Part shown: positions 48,311 to 58,950 of the stretch, piece by piece
Position numbering within the stretch: the first letter of the stretch is position 1
How the letters are laid out: each line of letters begins with the position of its first letter
Assembly: GCA_034687125.1 (NCBI GenBank)
Contig: JAQGBZ010000300.1
Location: 1-64,000, forward strand
From: Neelides folsomi
Taxonomy: Eukaryota > Arthropoda > Collembola > Neelipleona > Neelidae
DNA length: 64,000 bases
Direction of reading: 5' to 3'
Notes under the pieces: model-generated
Seen by the model: only the letters and a program-made list of their open reading frames with translations
Told to the model about the DNA's origin: nothing
Database searches by the model: none
Program-made: the position numbers and the translations under genes

Positions 48311-49445
48311 GTAATTTACACAAACTTTTACAAAAACTAACCGCTAGTGAAATATTAATATAAAAAAATTCCCCAAATCGCCTAAATTTGAATTTGGTCC
48401 AAAAGATACAATTAAATATTTAAGAATTTGCTATGTTTGGCTATTGGCTATTATAACTACATATTAGCCATATTTTGCTATACATTTTGTATGTTATTTT
48501 GCTATATATTTTGTATTGTTAAAGCATATTGTAACATTGTGGGATTAAAGTGTTAATGTTTGAGAATATTAAAATCTTGTTATTTCTCTTTTGAGTTTTT
48601 GAAGCATGTGTTGGAAGTGAAGTGTTTGACATTTTCTCATTTCTCCTTTCATTTCCGTCCCTTTTTAATACTTTGGGGAGAAACTTCACATTTTCCATTC
48701 TTTTATATCCAGTTTTATTAACCTGGACCTTTTAACTTCCTTTTACTTTCTTGAACTTTTCTCCCACAGACGTCTTGCATATAAGTAGGAGATGGCTTTA
48801 CCATATATAGGAGATACCGATTGGTATATTTTATATTGCCTCAATTGTCTCATAGTGGAAACAGGAAACAATTAAGTATGGGGAGAATATTATACTTAAG
48901 GGATTAAACATGTAGCAGTTTCATTTTCAAAAGATTTGAAAACAATAGAAATTCTTCATGGAATTCTTTGAAAGAAAGAAAGTTTGAAAAAAGTAGCATT
49001 AAGAATGCAGGATTTTATAAAACTACATTAGATATATTAAACTATAAAAAGATTTATTTCATCTAAAGTCTCCCCTTGAGTTTATTTTTGGATGTTTGGA
49101 GTTTGGGAGTGAAGGAATTGATTTGCTCTCATTCATTGACATTGTAAAAAATGAGAATAAATTGGGAACTGTGTGATTAAATCTTAATCCATTCACACTT
49201 GGAGGATTTTAATTAAATACTTGAACTAAGTCTAATCAGTATAAACATAAATATAATTATAATAAAATAAATATTTAGGATTTAACTAATGTAAGATAAC
49301 ATGTACAGTGAACGATGCATTTAAAAATAATATTAAAGCAAATTGTTTATTTTACTTATATAAATTTTTAAATATTTAAAATTAAATATTTAAATAATTA
49401 AAATTAAGGAAATAATTTTAAAAAATGAAATCTTGTTTTCTTTAG

Positions 49446-50262
49446 TGGACGGAGGTCTAAGCGTCGTGACCTCTGAACCGACCATGACCATGAGGTCAGG
49501 TTTAGAATCGACAGGGGTGGAAGGTCTCGAGGCCGTGGGCGGATCAAGTCAAGTTGAGCTGCTCGGTCGAGGAACAAGTTGGGAAATCCTCTGCGGGGGC
49601 GTCCTTACCCTCACCGCTGAAGAACGAACCGCCATTCCCCAAACATTCTGTGGCGGGGCGACGCCTTTCGATGTTCGTCTTCTCCATCGCCCCTCCTTGG
49701 CCCGATACACAAAAGAAATCCTGACGGTCAAAGGGAATCCTTCATATTGTGGGTGCGGGGCCGATGCGACGATCGAAGCCGCATCGGGGGAAATAGTCGG
49801 ATCGGTGGAACAACTCTCGGATTGCGCCGCCCCTGCCCCGCACTTTGCCCTCCTCGCTCCGGACAAATTAAAGATTTTGTCCTTGGTCGGCGGGGGATCT
49901 TCGAATTGGTTGCCGTGCCTTGTAACTCCCGCTCCCGCCTTTCATGTTTTCCTACCCGGGGAAAAAGACCCGGTTGGGAGGATCGTGAGGGAGCGGTCGA
50001 ATCCACATTGGACCTTAAACTTCCCGCTTCATTTGCCTTTAAGAGCGAAAACGCTTCTTTTAGCCTCCACATTTCTCCTTGTAAGTATTCCATTAAATCA
50101 ATCATATTACTTCTCAATTAATATTAACATAGCCAAAAATTATTTAAAATACTCATGGTATAATTTTTAATTGATTTTCGTACAATTTTTAATTTAATTA
50201 ATTTTAGTTTTAATAAATTTTTCTAGGAATTTCAATATTTTGAAGACAACGACGAGAGCTGA
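49446..50262 (+). CDS. Divergent phospholipid scramblase (PLSCR family), 5' exon unresolved
   Basis: Exons 49446-50080 and 50227-50262 encode the scramblase domain to its natural stop. PLSCR-family proteins (PF03803) are beta-barrel, membrane-associated proteins linked to Ca2+-dependent lipid scrambling or transcription. Diagnostic features are the C-terminal VGRIVRERSNPHWTLNFPLH followed by the hydrophobic helix AKTLLLASTFLLEFQYFED, which parallels the family end. The block after SQVELLGRGTSWEIL fits the barrel start. Unusual points: the acidic Ca2+-binding loop (DADNFGIQFPLD in human PLSCR1) has no aspartates, and the poly-Cys palmitoylation stretch is missing. The acceptor at 49444-49445 needs a phase-1 upstream exon that I could not fix; internal starts at about 49481 are possible. 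Confidence 0.8.
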
Positions 50263-51094
50263 GAAAAAACAAAGACATTTAAACAATTAAAATCCTTCGA
50301 ATATCTTAACTGTAAAAAGAATCTTTTTTCAAATAACGGAACATTTCTATATTTTATGAACATTAACATAAACTTTATTGTGATATGTCCATTTGTGTAT
50401 TCCAAGTTGGTAAAATATAAAAGTGGATTCTTTTTCTGACGAGCGGTCGAACGTGTTTGTTGTGTAAATTCCCAACTTCTTCCCTCTTGTTTTTGATCAA
50501 TTGAGTTTTCACATTCTTCCCATCTTACACTAACAATCATGCAGAGATGAATTTGTGAGAGGAAAAGCACGTGGAGGGATTTATGATCCTCCAGAGATCA
50601 ATCCACATTATACAAAATTTATAGACATTTATTTTTTTCCCTTTATGATAACTTACATATAGGGAAGGATAATACAAGAGAGAAGGATAGGCAATAGAGG
50701 AAAGGGGGGCGTAGCCAAATAATTGATGACGTCACTGGTAGATTCGGATTTTTACATTGCACTATTCTACATAGGAATAGAATAAGATCTCAATTTTAAT
50801 TTCAATTATGCATGAATAATTTATGAATTTTATGAATTGAAAATGAAAGATATTGTTGATGGCTATAATTTACGTGGATTTTTATTTTTACCACTTTTGG
50901 CAAACTGTTTTGCTTTCTTAATATTTACAACTTTTTGAATTTAAGCTTTTTATTATTTTACTTTTTATAACTTTTACATATTCATCAATAATATGACTAT
51001 TTGAATTAGGAAATGAAGCTTACTTTTAATCCCTAAATCATTTCAATGGTCTTGTATAAAATCTTTAAAGACACATTCATAAGTAATAACAATT
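50263..51094. other. AT-rich intergenic stretch
   Basis: No supported exon is seen; the minus-strand frame at 50232-50570 overlaps the scramblase end and lacks gene signals. Confidence 0.4.
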
Positions 51095-51840
51095 TTATAA
51101 ATGTATTCTGATGGAACTAACAATCCGCCATTTGACAAAGTTTCAATCCAAACTTTAGACTTTTCTGTTATAAGTGATGTTGGAGTACCATGAGTTTCTT
51201 AGCCCTTTTAAGTTGCCACGCTATATAACCAGCAATGAAGCGTAAGACATCATTATCACATGTTTGCGGCGATGGAATTAAGGGATTAACATTTATTGGG
51301 ATCACACAGACAATATCATTTGACACCTTGACTGATTTTTTAATGCTTAATAAGTCAGCATTAATATAACTAAAACTGTCATTTTGAGGGATTCAACTTC
51401 TTTAAAATCTGAAAAAAGATTCGTTTATGCTTCTCCTCATTTTAATTGTAAATTAATAAACAAAATTCTCAAATATATATGATTTACCCAGCTCCTTTAC
51501 AATATTTCTGTGAAATGAACGCTTGCTTTTTCTTGATTCTTCTTTTTGTAGAATATTTCGTTCAATGAAAATTGTTGGAACAACATTAGGTTTTAATATC
51601 CTTTTGTATGGTGCATTTAAAATTTCAAATTCTGGCACATTTTGAAATAAATATCAAAATCACTTGAAATAAAATGTTCTGAACAAATTCTAGCACCCAG
51701 AGGATTAAAACTTTTGTCTTTCCTTTTACATCTTTGTTTCCAAATATTGAAAACGGGTAAGTTTTTAAGAGGAAATCTATGGAACGACACACTTTTGTTA
51801 ACTGCAGATTGCTTGCACTCAGCAACTGCACACTTAAGAA
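51095..51840 (-). pseudogene. Broken THAP-domain transposase relic (P-element/THAP9-like)
   Basis: On the minus strand from about 51831 a THAP zinc finger is readable: CAVAEC, SVSFHRFP, ICSEHFISSDF, then, after a one-base frame change, KRILKPNVVPTIF. The C2CH ligands and the AVPTIF-type box are present, but an upstream stop replaces a start codon. Further down, in a second block, DNDVLRFIAGYIAWQL and, after another frame change, WIETLSNGGLLVPSEY match the C-terminal end of THAP9/P-element-like transposases. The catalytic RNase-H-like core between the blocks is missing. It is therefore an internally deleted, frameshifted relic. Terminal repeats were not located. Confidence 0.65.
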
Positions 51841-53139
51841 ATTAATTCCAATTTAAAATCTTTAATAATACAAGTTCCCCACTATTCAAGTAATAAATTT
51901 GAATTCATTCAGTGAGCCATAGCCCGCCAATTTTCCACGCGCAGGCATTAATTTACTTTTCTATTGACACTACCTGCATATAGGAATAGTTACTTTTTTT
52001 TATCAGATCGTCTGTACATGTATCATAATGTAAGCAAATAGGCGTAGACAAATTGTGAAGAATTTCAACAATTGGAGAAGAATTTTAATGACCTGTTCAA
52101 AAGTACCTTTATCATTCAATGTGTGCCATGATTTAAATTATATTCAACCTTAAGACTAACCCTTGACCTTTAATATCCCCTTGACCTGTTATTTTATAAA
52201 TACTCATTTTATACAAAATATTATAAATTATTTTAAGAATTGTTAAAACGTACCTTTTGAAGAATTAATACAATGTACCAATGTATGGAAAATATTCAAA
52301 CTCCGAGATTACATTTAAAATACTTATTATTATAAATAAATAATTGAAAACTACTCTCACATTTAAACAACTTAATAATTAATAAATCAATATAAAAACC
52401 AATTAAACGTCTTCTATATACACGAACAATTTAACTTCTTATAATTAACTATAGAATACTTACAATGTTCTAATATTTAACATAAAGGGAATAACCCTAA
52501 GAATTATCTTGAATTTCTTGAATACAGTATGATCAAGTTTGCTAAATCTTTAACTATTTATTTGTAATAGTATTTAATATTACAGATATTAAAAAATCGC
52601 AATTATTAATAATGTACAATTGTATTTAACTCTAAATAATTTAACTATAAAATCGTATAGAATTACAAAATATTACCAACAAAATTAAATTAATTTTACG
52701 CAATAAAAATTATATTTCACAAAGTGCGATCAAAGCTCCATTTACATAAATGGGATAAAAAATGGACCTCTATTAATATAATGCGTTTTTATCTTTACTG
52801 GTCAAATCTTGTAAGTTTAATTAAAACTTAAATAAAGTTAGTTAATTGTAATTAATTACATTCCAATGAAACAATGTCATTGTTAACGATAATTGTTAAA
52901 AATGAATCAAAACGATTAATTGTAATGAATAATGAATGCACAATGAACGATTTTTGAACAAAGGCAAATTGAATAAAATCTAAATCATGGAAATAAAAAA
53001 GGGGGTAAATTTAATATTTGCATTTCGAAATTATTAGCAATTTTTTAAATATTTATTTTTATTGCGAAAATTCTCGTTTTTCGGTCATTCCGGATTTCCA
53101 AATTCTTGTCGTTAAAGTTTAAATCGGTAAATTTACGAG
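51841..53139. other. AT-rich intergenic stretch
   Basis: No exon or repeat stands out on either strand. Confidence 0.45.
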
Positions 53140-56001
53140 ATGGACTCGTTGGAGGATGCCAACGGGGAGGAATTGTTGGGAGTCTGGCATTGTTCGCATC
53201 ACCCAGGTTCTCCGGAATATGTTGAATACCAAGAGGACCGGGCCAACATCATCCGACTTTTGAAGAAAGCCAAATTGGAGGGTAATTCGAAGGACGTGGA
53301 GAAGCTCTTGAAAGCCGGAACATCCCTCTCCACTCATCAGAAAGCAGTTCTTTTGTCCTTCTTTGAAAAGATTGTCGATCCATCAGGAAAGAACAATCAG
53401 AATAGTAAGACTCAAATCCCAATTACGTCTTCATTTAATACCATTGTTTCTTGACTATAAAACACTATAACTGTTATAGTGTAACATATTAAGTCTAACA
53501 TTAGGTCTATTAAGCTACAAGCTACATATAACCAATAATAACACTCAAACTTTAATTTATTTTAAATACTTAATTTTTTATATATTAGTGAAGTTAAACC
53601 CACAATCCGTTTATAAAGTTTATAAAATTTTAGAGTAGTTTTAGAAAAATTTATACGATATTATTATATTGGTATTATATTAATTAATTAATTTATTTTT
53701 ATTTATTTAATATTTAGTATTGGAATTGGATTATATTTATTTAATTATTTTTAACGTTTTTACAGTATTATTAATTTTATTTATTTAAATAAGATGACGA
53801 AGGAACCAAGAACGAGAAAAGTTTAAAACAGATAACAGCTCGAAGTTCAAAGTCAGACCCAAAAAAGAAAATTACTGAAGAGGTCAAAGGAGAACTAAAG
53901 ACGACTGAATCAAAGAAAGCATCAGAAACAAAGAAATGGACAACTGCAGAGGCGAAGAAATCCGAAGCAAAGAAATCCCCATCGGCGTCATTACCCAAAA
54001 AAGCTGCCCGGATCAAATCGGAGAAATTGGAAGACAAAAAGCCAGAACCTTCAGGACCAAAAGTCTCCTTTGTACCCGATTCCCCTGAAAAATCCGATAA
54101 ATCCGATAAACCCGAAAAGCCTCTGAATCCACCGGATTCGACCGCCGTTCCGAAGAAAAAGACTTTGAAAAAGAGCAAATTCAGGGCCAGGGCAAAATCC
54201 GCCGACTCTTTGAGTTCCAAAGACAAATTGAGCAAACAGGAAAAAGACGACCAGTTGATGAAGGACATTTTGGAATATTTTGAAAATCCTGACAACATGA
54301 TTAAAAAAACTCCTTCTCAGATTGCTCTCGCTTCTCGTCCGATTCCGGTTCTTCCTCCGATCCGACGAAGGAAAAATTTCCGCCTCGGTTCAAAAACCCT
54401 GGCAAAACATGCAAAATCAGCTTCCTCGGTCAACCCAACAATTGGAGAATTCGAAACTCCCGGGTCGATTATTCAAAGCCCCAGTCCTGATCCAGAACCG
54501 AAATCGAAATCGATCATCGATGTAGAAGATTCCCTTACAGTTTCTCAGCCCCAGCCGAAAAAAGTGACGAAGTCTCCAGTGTCGAAATCCTCGACCAACC
54601 CGTTTTTGTATGTCCATCCGCCCAAGGAGAATTATCCAGTATATCCAGCAAAGAACAAAAGTTATAATTTCGGGGTCAAAGGTCAACGCCCCTCTTCGGC
54701 CTCTGCCTCCACAAATCGGGAATCCCGCGTTCCTTTGAACAAAGTTGGGATTGGAAAATTCATCAACCTCAAACGCGTCCAGAAGAACGAACCAGGAGAA
54801 ACCAAGAAGGTCAATCTAGAGGTCAATGCAGCACTAAATGTGCAACACAAACTTCGGGAAATTGAAAAGAAGCGGAAATCTGCAAATTCTCTTCGCAAAG
54901 CTCGGATTGATAAATCGAATGCTTTTTTGGACTCTTTGCGTCCTTCCACATCGGGAAATTTGACCGAGAATCTCTCAGCTGGAGACAAAGACAAAAACGG
55001 GAATGAGTTAGAAGACATTTTGAAATCTTCGGATTCAAAAATGTTGAAAAATCTTTTGGATCAATTCGAAGTCACGCCGTTTGCATTTGAGAAGAAACAA
55101 CCAGTGAAGGAAGAGAAAAAGCCGAGAACTGAAATCTTAAAGAAATCTTTCAAGAAACGACCAAATCTTTCAAAACCTTTCAAAAAGGTTTTGACCAAAA
55201 ATGGCCAAATTCAAAAAGGGCCGGAAGGACTGACCAAACCAATGGATTTGAATTTCAAGAAAAAGAAGGTCACTTTGACTCCGGAACAAGCCAAACTCAT
55301 GACGGCTCCGGCATTCCCCAAATTCCCAATTTGCAAAGTTCTCCCAGGGACCAAGGAATGGGAGGATTATTGGGAAAAGTTCAATTCGACCGTGTCAATT
55401 TATTATCGGGAAATGGACGAATATTCGCGGGCTGTTGGGTCAACACATGAAGAAGACATCAAGGCTTATTCAGAGAAGGCTACAAGGATGAATGCAGAAA
55501 ACGCTCTTTTTAAACAAAGGTAAATAAATTAACAATATTCTTTATGATTTAATTAATCTTTAATTATTTTAATTTAATTTTAATTATATTGATTTGATTG
55601 CGATTTGAAATATGTAATTAATTGGTAACATTATTATTTATTTTATTAATTAATTTAATTTCTTCAGCTTGGGACTAAATCCGAAATCGAATCACATGTA
55701 CAGAAAGAAAATCTCAAAAATCGGAGTCATTTGCGGCTACGTTGTGAAAAACAATTTGAGTCAGAGCATCTACGCCACGACATTCGGAGGGAATGAGATG
55801 AAGCTTGAAATTGACATTCGAAACATCCCGCTTGAATTAATTAAAATTGACAATGAATTCAACCTCATGACAATCCGATTCCCGGGCATTAAGGGATCTC
55901 CTCCCCAAACCCTCAAGCTCGGCGTCCCTGCCCATGTAACCACCAAAGACGTTCAAGTCAGCTACACTGACGAGTTTCTCATTCTGGAAGGAAGCGCCTG
56001 A
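53140..56001 (+). CDS. Large Lys/Ser/Pro-rich protein of unknown function
   Basis: Three exons, 53140-53404, 53794-55519 and 55668-56001, give 774 residues. The N-terminal 85 residues are helical and acidic (YQEDRANIIRLLKKAKLEG, EKLLKAGTSLSTHQKAVLL). Residues 90-560 are low-complexity, rich in Lys, Ser, Glu and Pro (KKASETKK, SDKSDKPEKP), with basic clusters and a helical KLREIEKKRKSANSLRKAR. From about 610 the sequence is ordered again: PGTKEWEDYWEKFNSTVSIY, then exon 3 with alternating hydrophobic strands (EMKLEIDIRNIPLELIKID, VQVSYTDEFLILEG) that look like a beta-sandwich tail. I do not recognise the family. A cytoskeletal or nuclear scaffold is possible but unsupported. Confidence 0.78.
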
Positions 56002-56373
56002 ATCTTTCCTTCATTCCGAATGTCAATGTCTCCAAACTCCTTGTCTAACTCGTAAAACTCATTTGTAAATTGAACTTGTAAATTAAATGTATTACATAAT
56101 GGAAATTAAATTCTTAATAATTAATTATTACAATTTTATAAAAATTGTTAAAAGCTCAATGATTGGGTTAATTCGAATAAAACCAAGATTTCAAATAATT
56201 TTAATTAATAATAATTAATCACTTTATTTTTATTGTCATCCAAATCAAAGCAAGTTAAATAAGAACGCCATTAAAAACGTTTATAATTTCTCAGTATTCC
56301 CAATTCCTTCCCACACCTTTACACAAAGGAAGACCCAACCGGGATTTTCAATGTTCAAATTCAAATTCACTTT

Positions 56374-56387
56374 CACTTCGCGAAGTG
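56374..56387. repeat. Perfect palindrome CACTTCGCGAAGTG
   Basis: A 14-bp palindrome centred on CGCG lies about 400 bp upstream of the SLC25A32 start in AT-rich DNA. It shares the CGCGA core with the palindrome upstream of snapin. Confidence 0.5.
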
Positions 56388-56789
56388 TTCGCAAATTAAC
56401 AAACTGTTGGTAATTTAATTAATAATTAGTGGACAGTTGACATTGAGTCAGTTTAGTTGAGTTTACATTATTGTCATTGTGATCAATTTAGTGCTATTAA
56501 CTTAAGTAATTTTGTATCTAATCAAGTTATTCTTCCTTGGTTGAATTCTTATGCAATTTTATTTAGAATTACTACATGCAGATATTGCAGATCTTTGAAA
56601 GTCGTAATGTGAAGTGAAGGTGTGAACTGTGATGTTAATCATTTTGGAAAACATGATTTACTATAAAGTCCTTGATTGACTTTGAATAGTTAAAAGGGAG
56701 ATGGCTCTATCATGAAGATAATTAAAGGGAGGGATGGGATTTCGTAAAGGGACAGATAAGATAGGAAGAAGGGCAAAGGTCGAGTCGGA

Positions 56790-58237
56790 ATGAGCGGCCG
56801 GAGCGACGGGCGGCTGGTGAGGATTGAACATCTCCTGGCTGGAATTTCTGGTGGAGTCGTCTCCACCCTCGGTAATTAACATTTAACAAACTCATTAATC
56901 AATTTAATTTTAATTTAAATGAACATTAATTATTAAACTTGTATTCACAGCTCTCCATCCGCTCGACCTTGTAAAGATTCGATTTGCTGTGAGTGATGGA
57001 CTCACCACGAGGCCAAAGTACAATGGAGTCCTCCACGCATTCTCTTCGATTTTTCGTCATGAAGGGATTTCAGGACTGTACAGGTAAATTAATAAATAAT
57101 TAATTAATAAAAATTTAATTAATAATTTTAAAATCAGAACCATGTAATTAATTAATTAATTTAATTAAACTTAATTTATTTTCACAGAGGAGTCACACCT
57201 AATGTTTGGGGTGCTGGAAGTGCATGGGGCCTTTACTTCCTCTTTTACAACAGTATCAAGGGCTGGTCACAGGGCGGGGATGCGACGAAGCGATTGAGTC
57301 CAGGTCATCACATGCTCATTGCTTCCGAAGCCGGGTTCTTGACCCTTGTACTCACCAATCCCATTTGGGTAGTCAAAACTCGCCTTTGCCTTGAATATGA
57401 ACGATCTCAGGGGACGAAGCCGGACGGGATGTGGAAAGTCTTGAACAAGGTGTGGAAAAATGAAGGAATTCGGGGGCTTTATCGGGGATTTTTGCCCGGA
57501 GTGTTCGGTGTATCTCATGGTGCCATTCAGTTCATGGTTTATGAAGAGATGAAAAATCATTACAACGCAAGTAGAAATCTTCCGATTGATTCAAAGCTGG
57601 TAAGTTTTAAATTTAAACATGATTACAAAATAAATTATAATTAAATATTTTTAATTATTTTGCAATAATTGCAATTATTATATTTGATTGATAATAATAA
57701 TAATTGAATTTATTAATTTTAAAGGGAACTTTGGAATATCTAGGAATGGCCGCAGCAAGTAAATTGGTCGCAGCTGCTGGAACTTATCCTTACCAAGTTG
57801 TCCGAGCTCGGCTTCAAGATCAACATCGAATTTATAAGTAATAAAGTTAATAATTATTTTCACTTGACCAATGGTTAATTTAATTACTTAAAATTACTTA
57901 ATTAAACTTAATTAAATAAATTAAATGTTTTCACTTCCAGCGGCGTGATGGACGTGATCATACAAACTTGGAGGTACGAAGGAATTAGTGGATTGTACAA
58001 AGGTTTATGTCCCTACCTCCTCCATGTGACCCCTAACGTGTGCCTGGTTTTCCTCATCTACGAGTTCGTCACGAGCTGACCTTTTGTTCCTTCTCTCACT
58101 CCAGGAAAGAAGGGACGGTGGGGTTCTACAAGGGAATGGTTCCAAACATCCTCCGGGTTGTTCCCGCCACTGCCATCACCTTCCTCGTCTATGAGAAGAC
58201 CGTCGAAGGGCTCTCGGCTTTTTCACCAAAGTTATAA
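56790..58237 (+). CDS. SLC25A32: Mitochondrial folate/FAD carrier SLC25A32, two C-terminal isoforms
   Basis: The gene encodes an inner-membrane mitochondrial carrier of the SLC25A32 (MFT) type. Exons 56790-56871, 56951-57083, 57188-57599, 57725-57837 and 57941-58079 give isoform A (292 residues). Carrier signatures are [17 protein letters not shown] and [11 protein letters not shown], one per repeat, and [14 protein letters not shown] is especially like MFT. Isoform B uses an internal donor (TGGAG/GTACGAA, at 57974) and the acceptor at 58103-58104 to add exon 58105-58237, giving 301 residues. Both endings are valid carrier helices: A reads [21 protein letters not shown] reads [20 protein letters not shown] and [11 protein letters not shown] is closer to vertebrate MFT. 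Choice between them is by retention or removal of a 131-bp intron. Confidence 0.92.
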
Positions 58238-58950
58238 ACCGAGTTGAATTAAAGAGTCAGTTTAGAAGTCGTCTCTAGCGGAGGATAGGTTGACAGTGGC
58301 TAGTAGGATAGATCCGGGTTAATGGTCGAAAGTTAAACCACGCTCCACTTTCAAAACCTCATTTATTAATTAATTAATTATTACCTATCATTTGTTAAAG
58401 TTCCAATATAATATTTATTGTTCAGTCAAATAATGATTTAGCATTTAAGAAAATAAACTTGTCTTTATTCATATAAACCTTTGATCTTTATTTACAAAGA
58501 TTAATTTTTAAAAAATGGTAAAGTTCTTAAGAATCATCAATTACGTTTACATTCATAAGAATCAAGATCATCAATTACGTTAATGCTTTACTTAACTATC
58601 CTTTAATTATATAACATTTTAGTTATATAATAAAATATTAATGATTAATGAATTTGCTTAATCATTAAGTAATTTTATAATGAAACAATATGAGTTGCTA
58701 ATTTCGTAATTAAAAACATTAAATTGCCGAGGATACAATTACAATTAATAATTTTTAAGGGAGCTCTGAGGAGTGAAAACGAATCTCAATTACATCTTCA
58801 ATTTTCTTTCTTAATTTCCCTAACTTTGGGAAAATCATCGTGAGGTGTTTAATTTGAATTCAAATAATTGTGAGTTTCCTCTTTAATTGCAATTAGACAT
58901 TACTTGAAAACTCTCTCCAATTAGATTTTTAAATTATAATTTTGTAGAAA
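58238..58950. other. AT-rich spacer
   Basis: The spacer lies between two plus-strand genes. Poly(A)-type signals follow the carrier gene; no TATA pair is evident ahead of 58951. Confidence 0.4.

Noticed and set aside
49549-50121. Long frames on both strands across the scramblase exon
   Set aside because: They are other-frame readings of a GC-rich exon; only the chosen frame gives the scramblase motifs and splices to the conserved end.
51453-51831. Intact THAP-domain gene
   Set aside because: A stop replaces the start and a frame change splits the finger, so it is a relic rather than a working gene.
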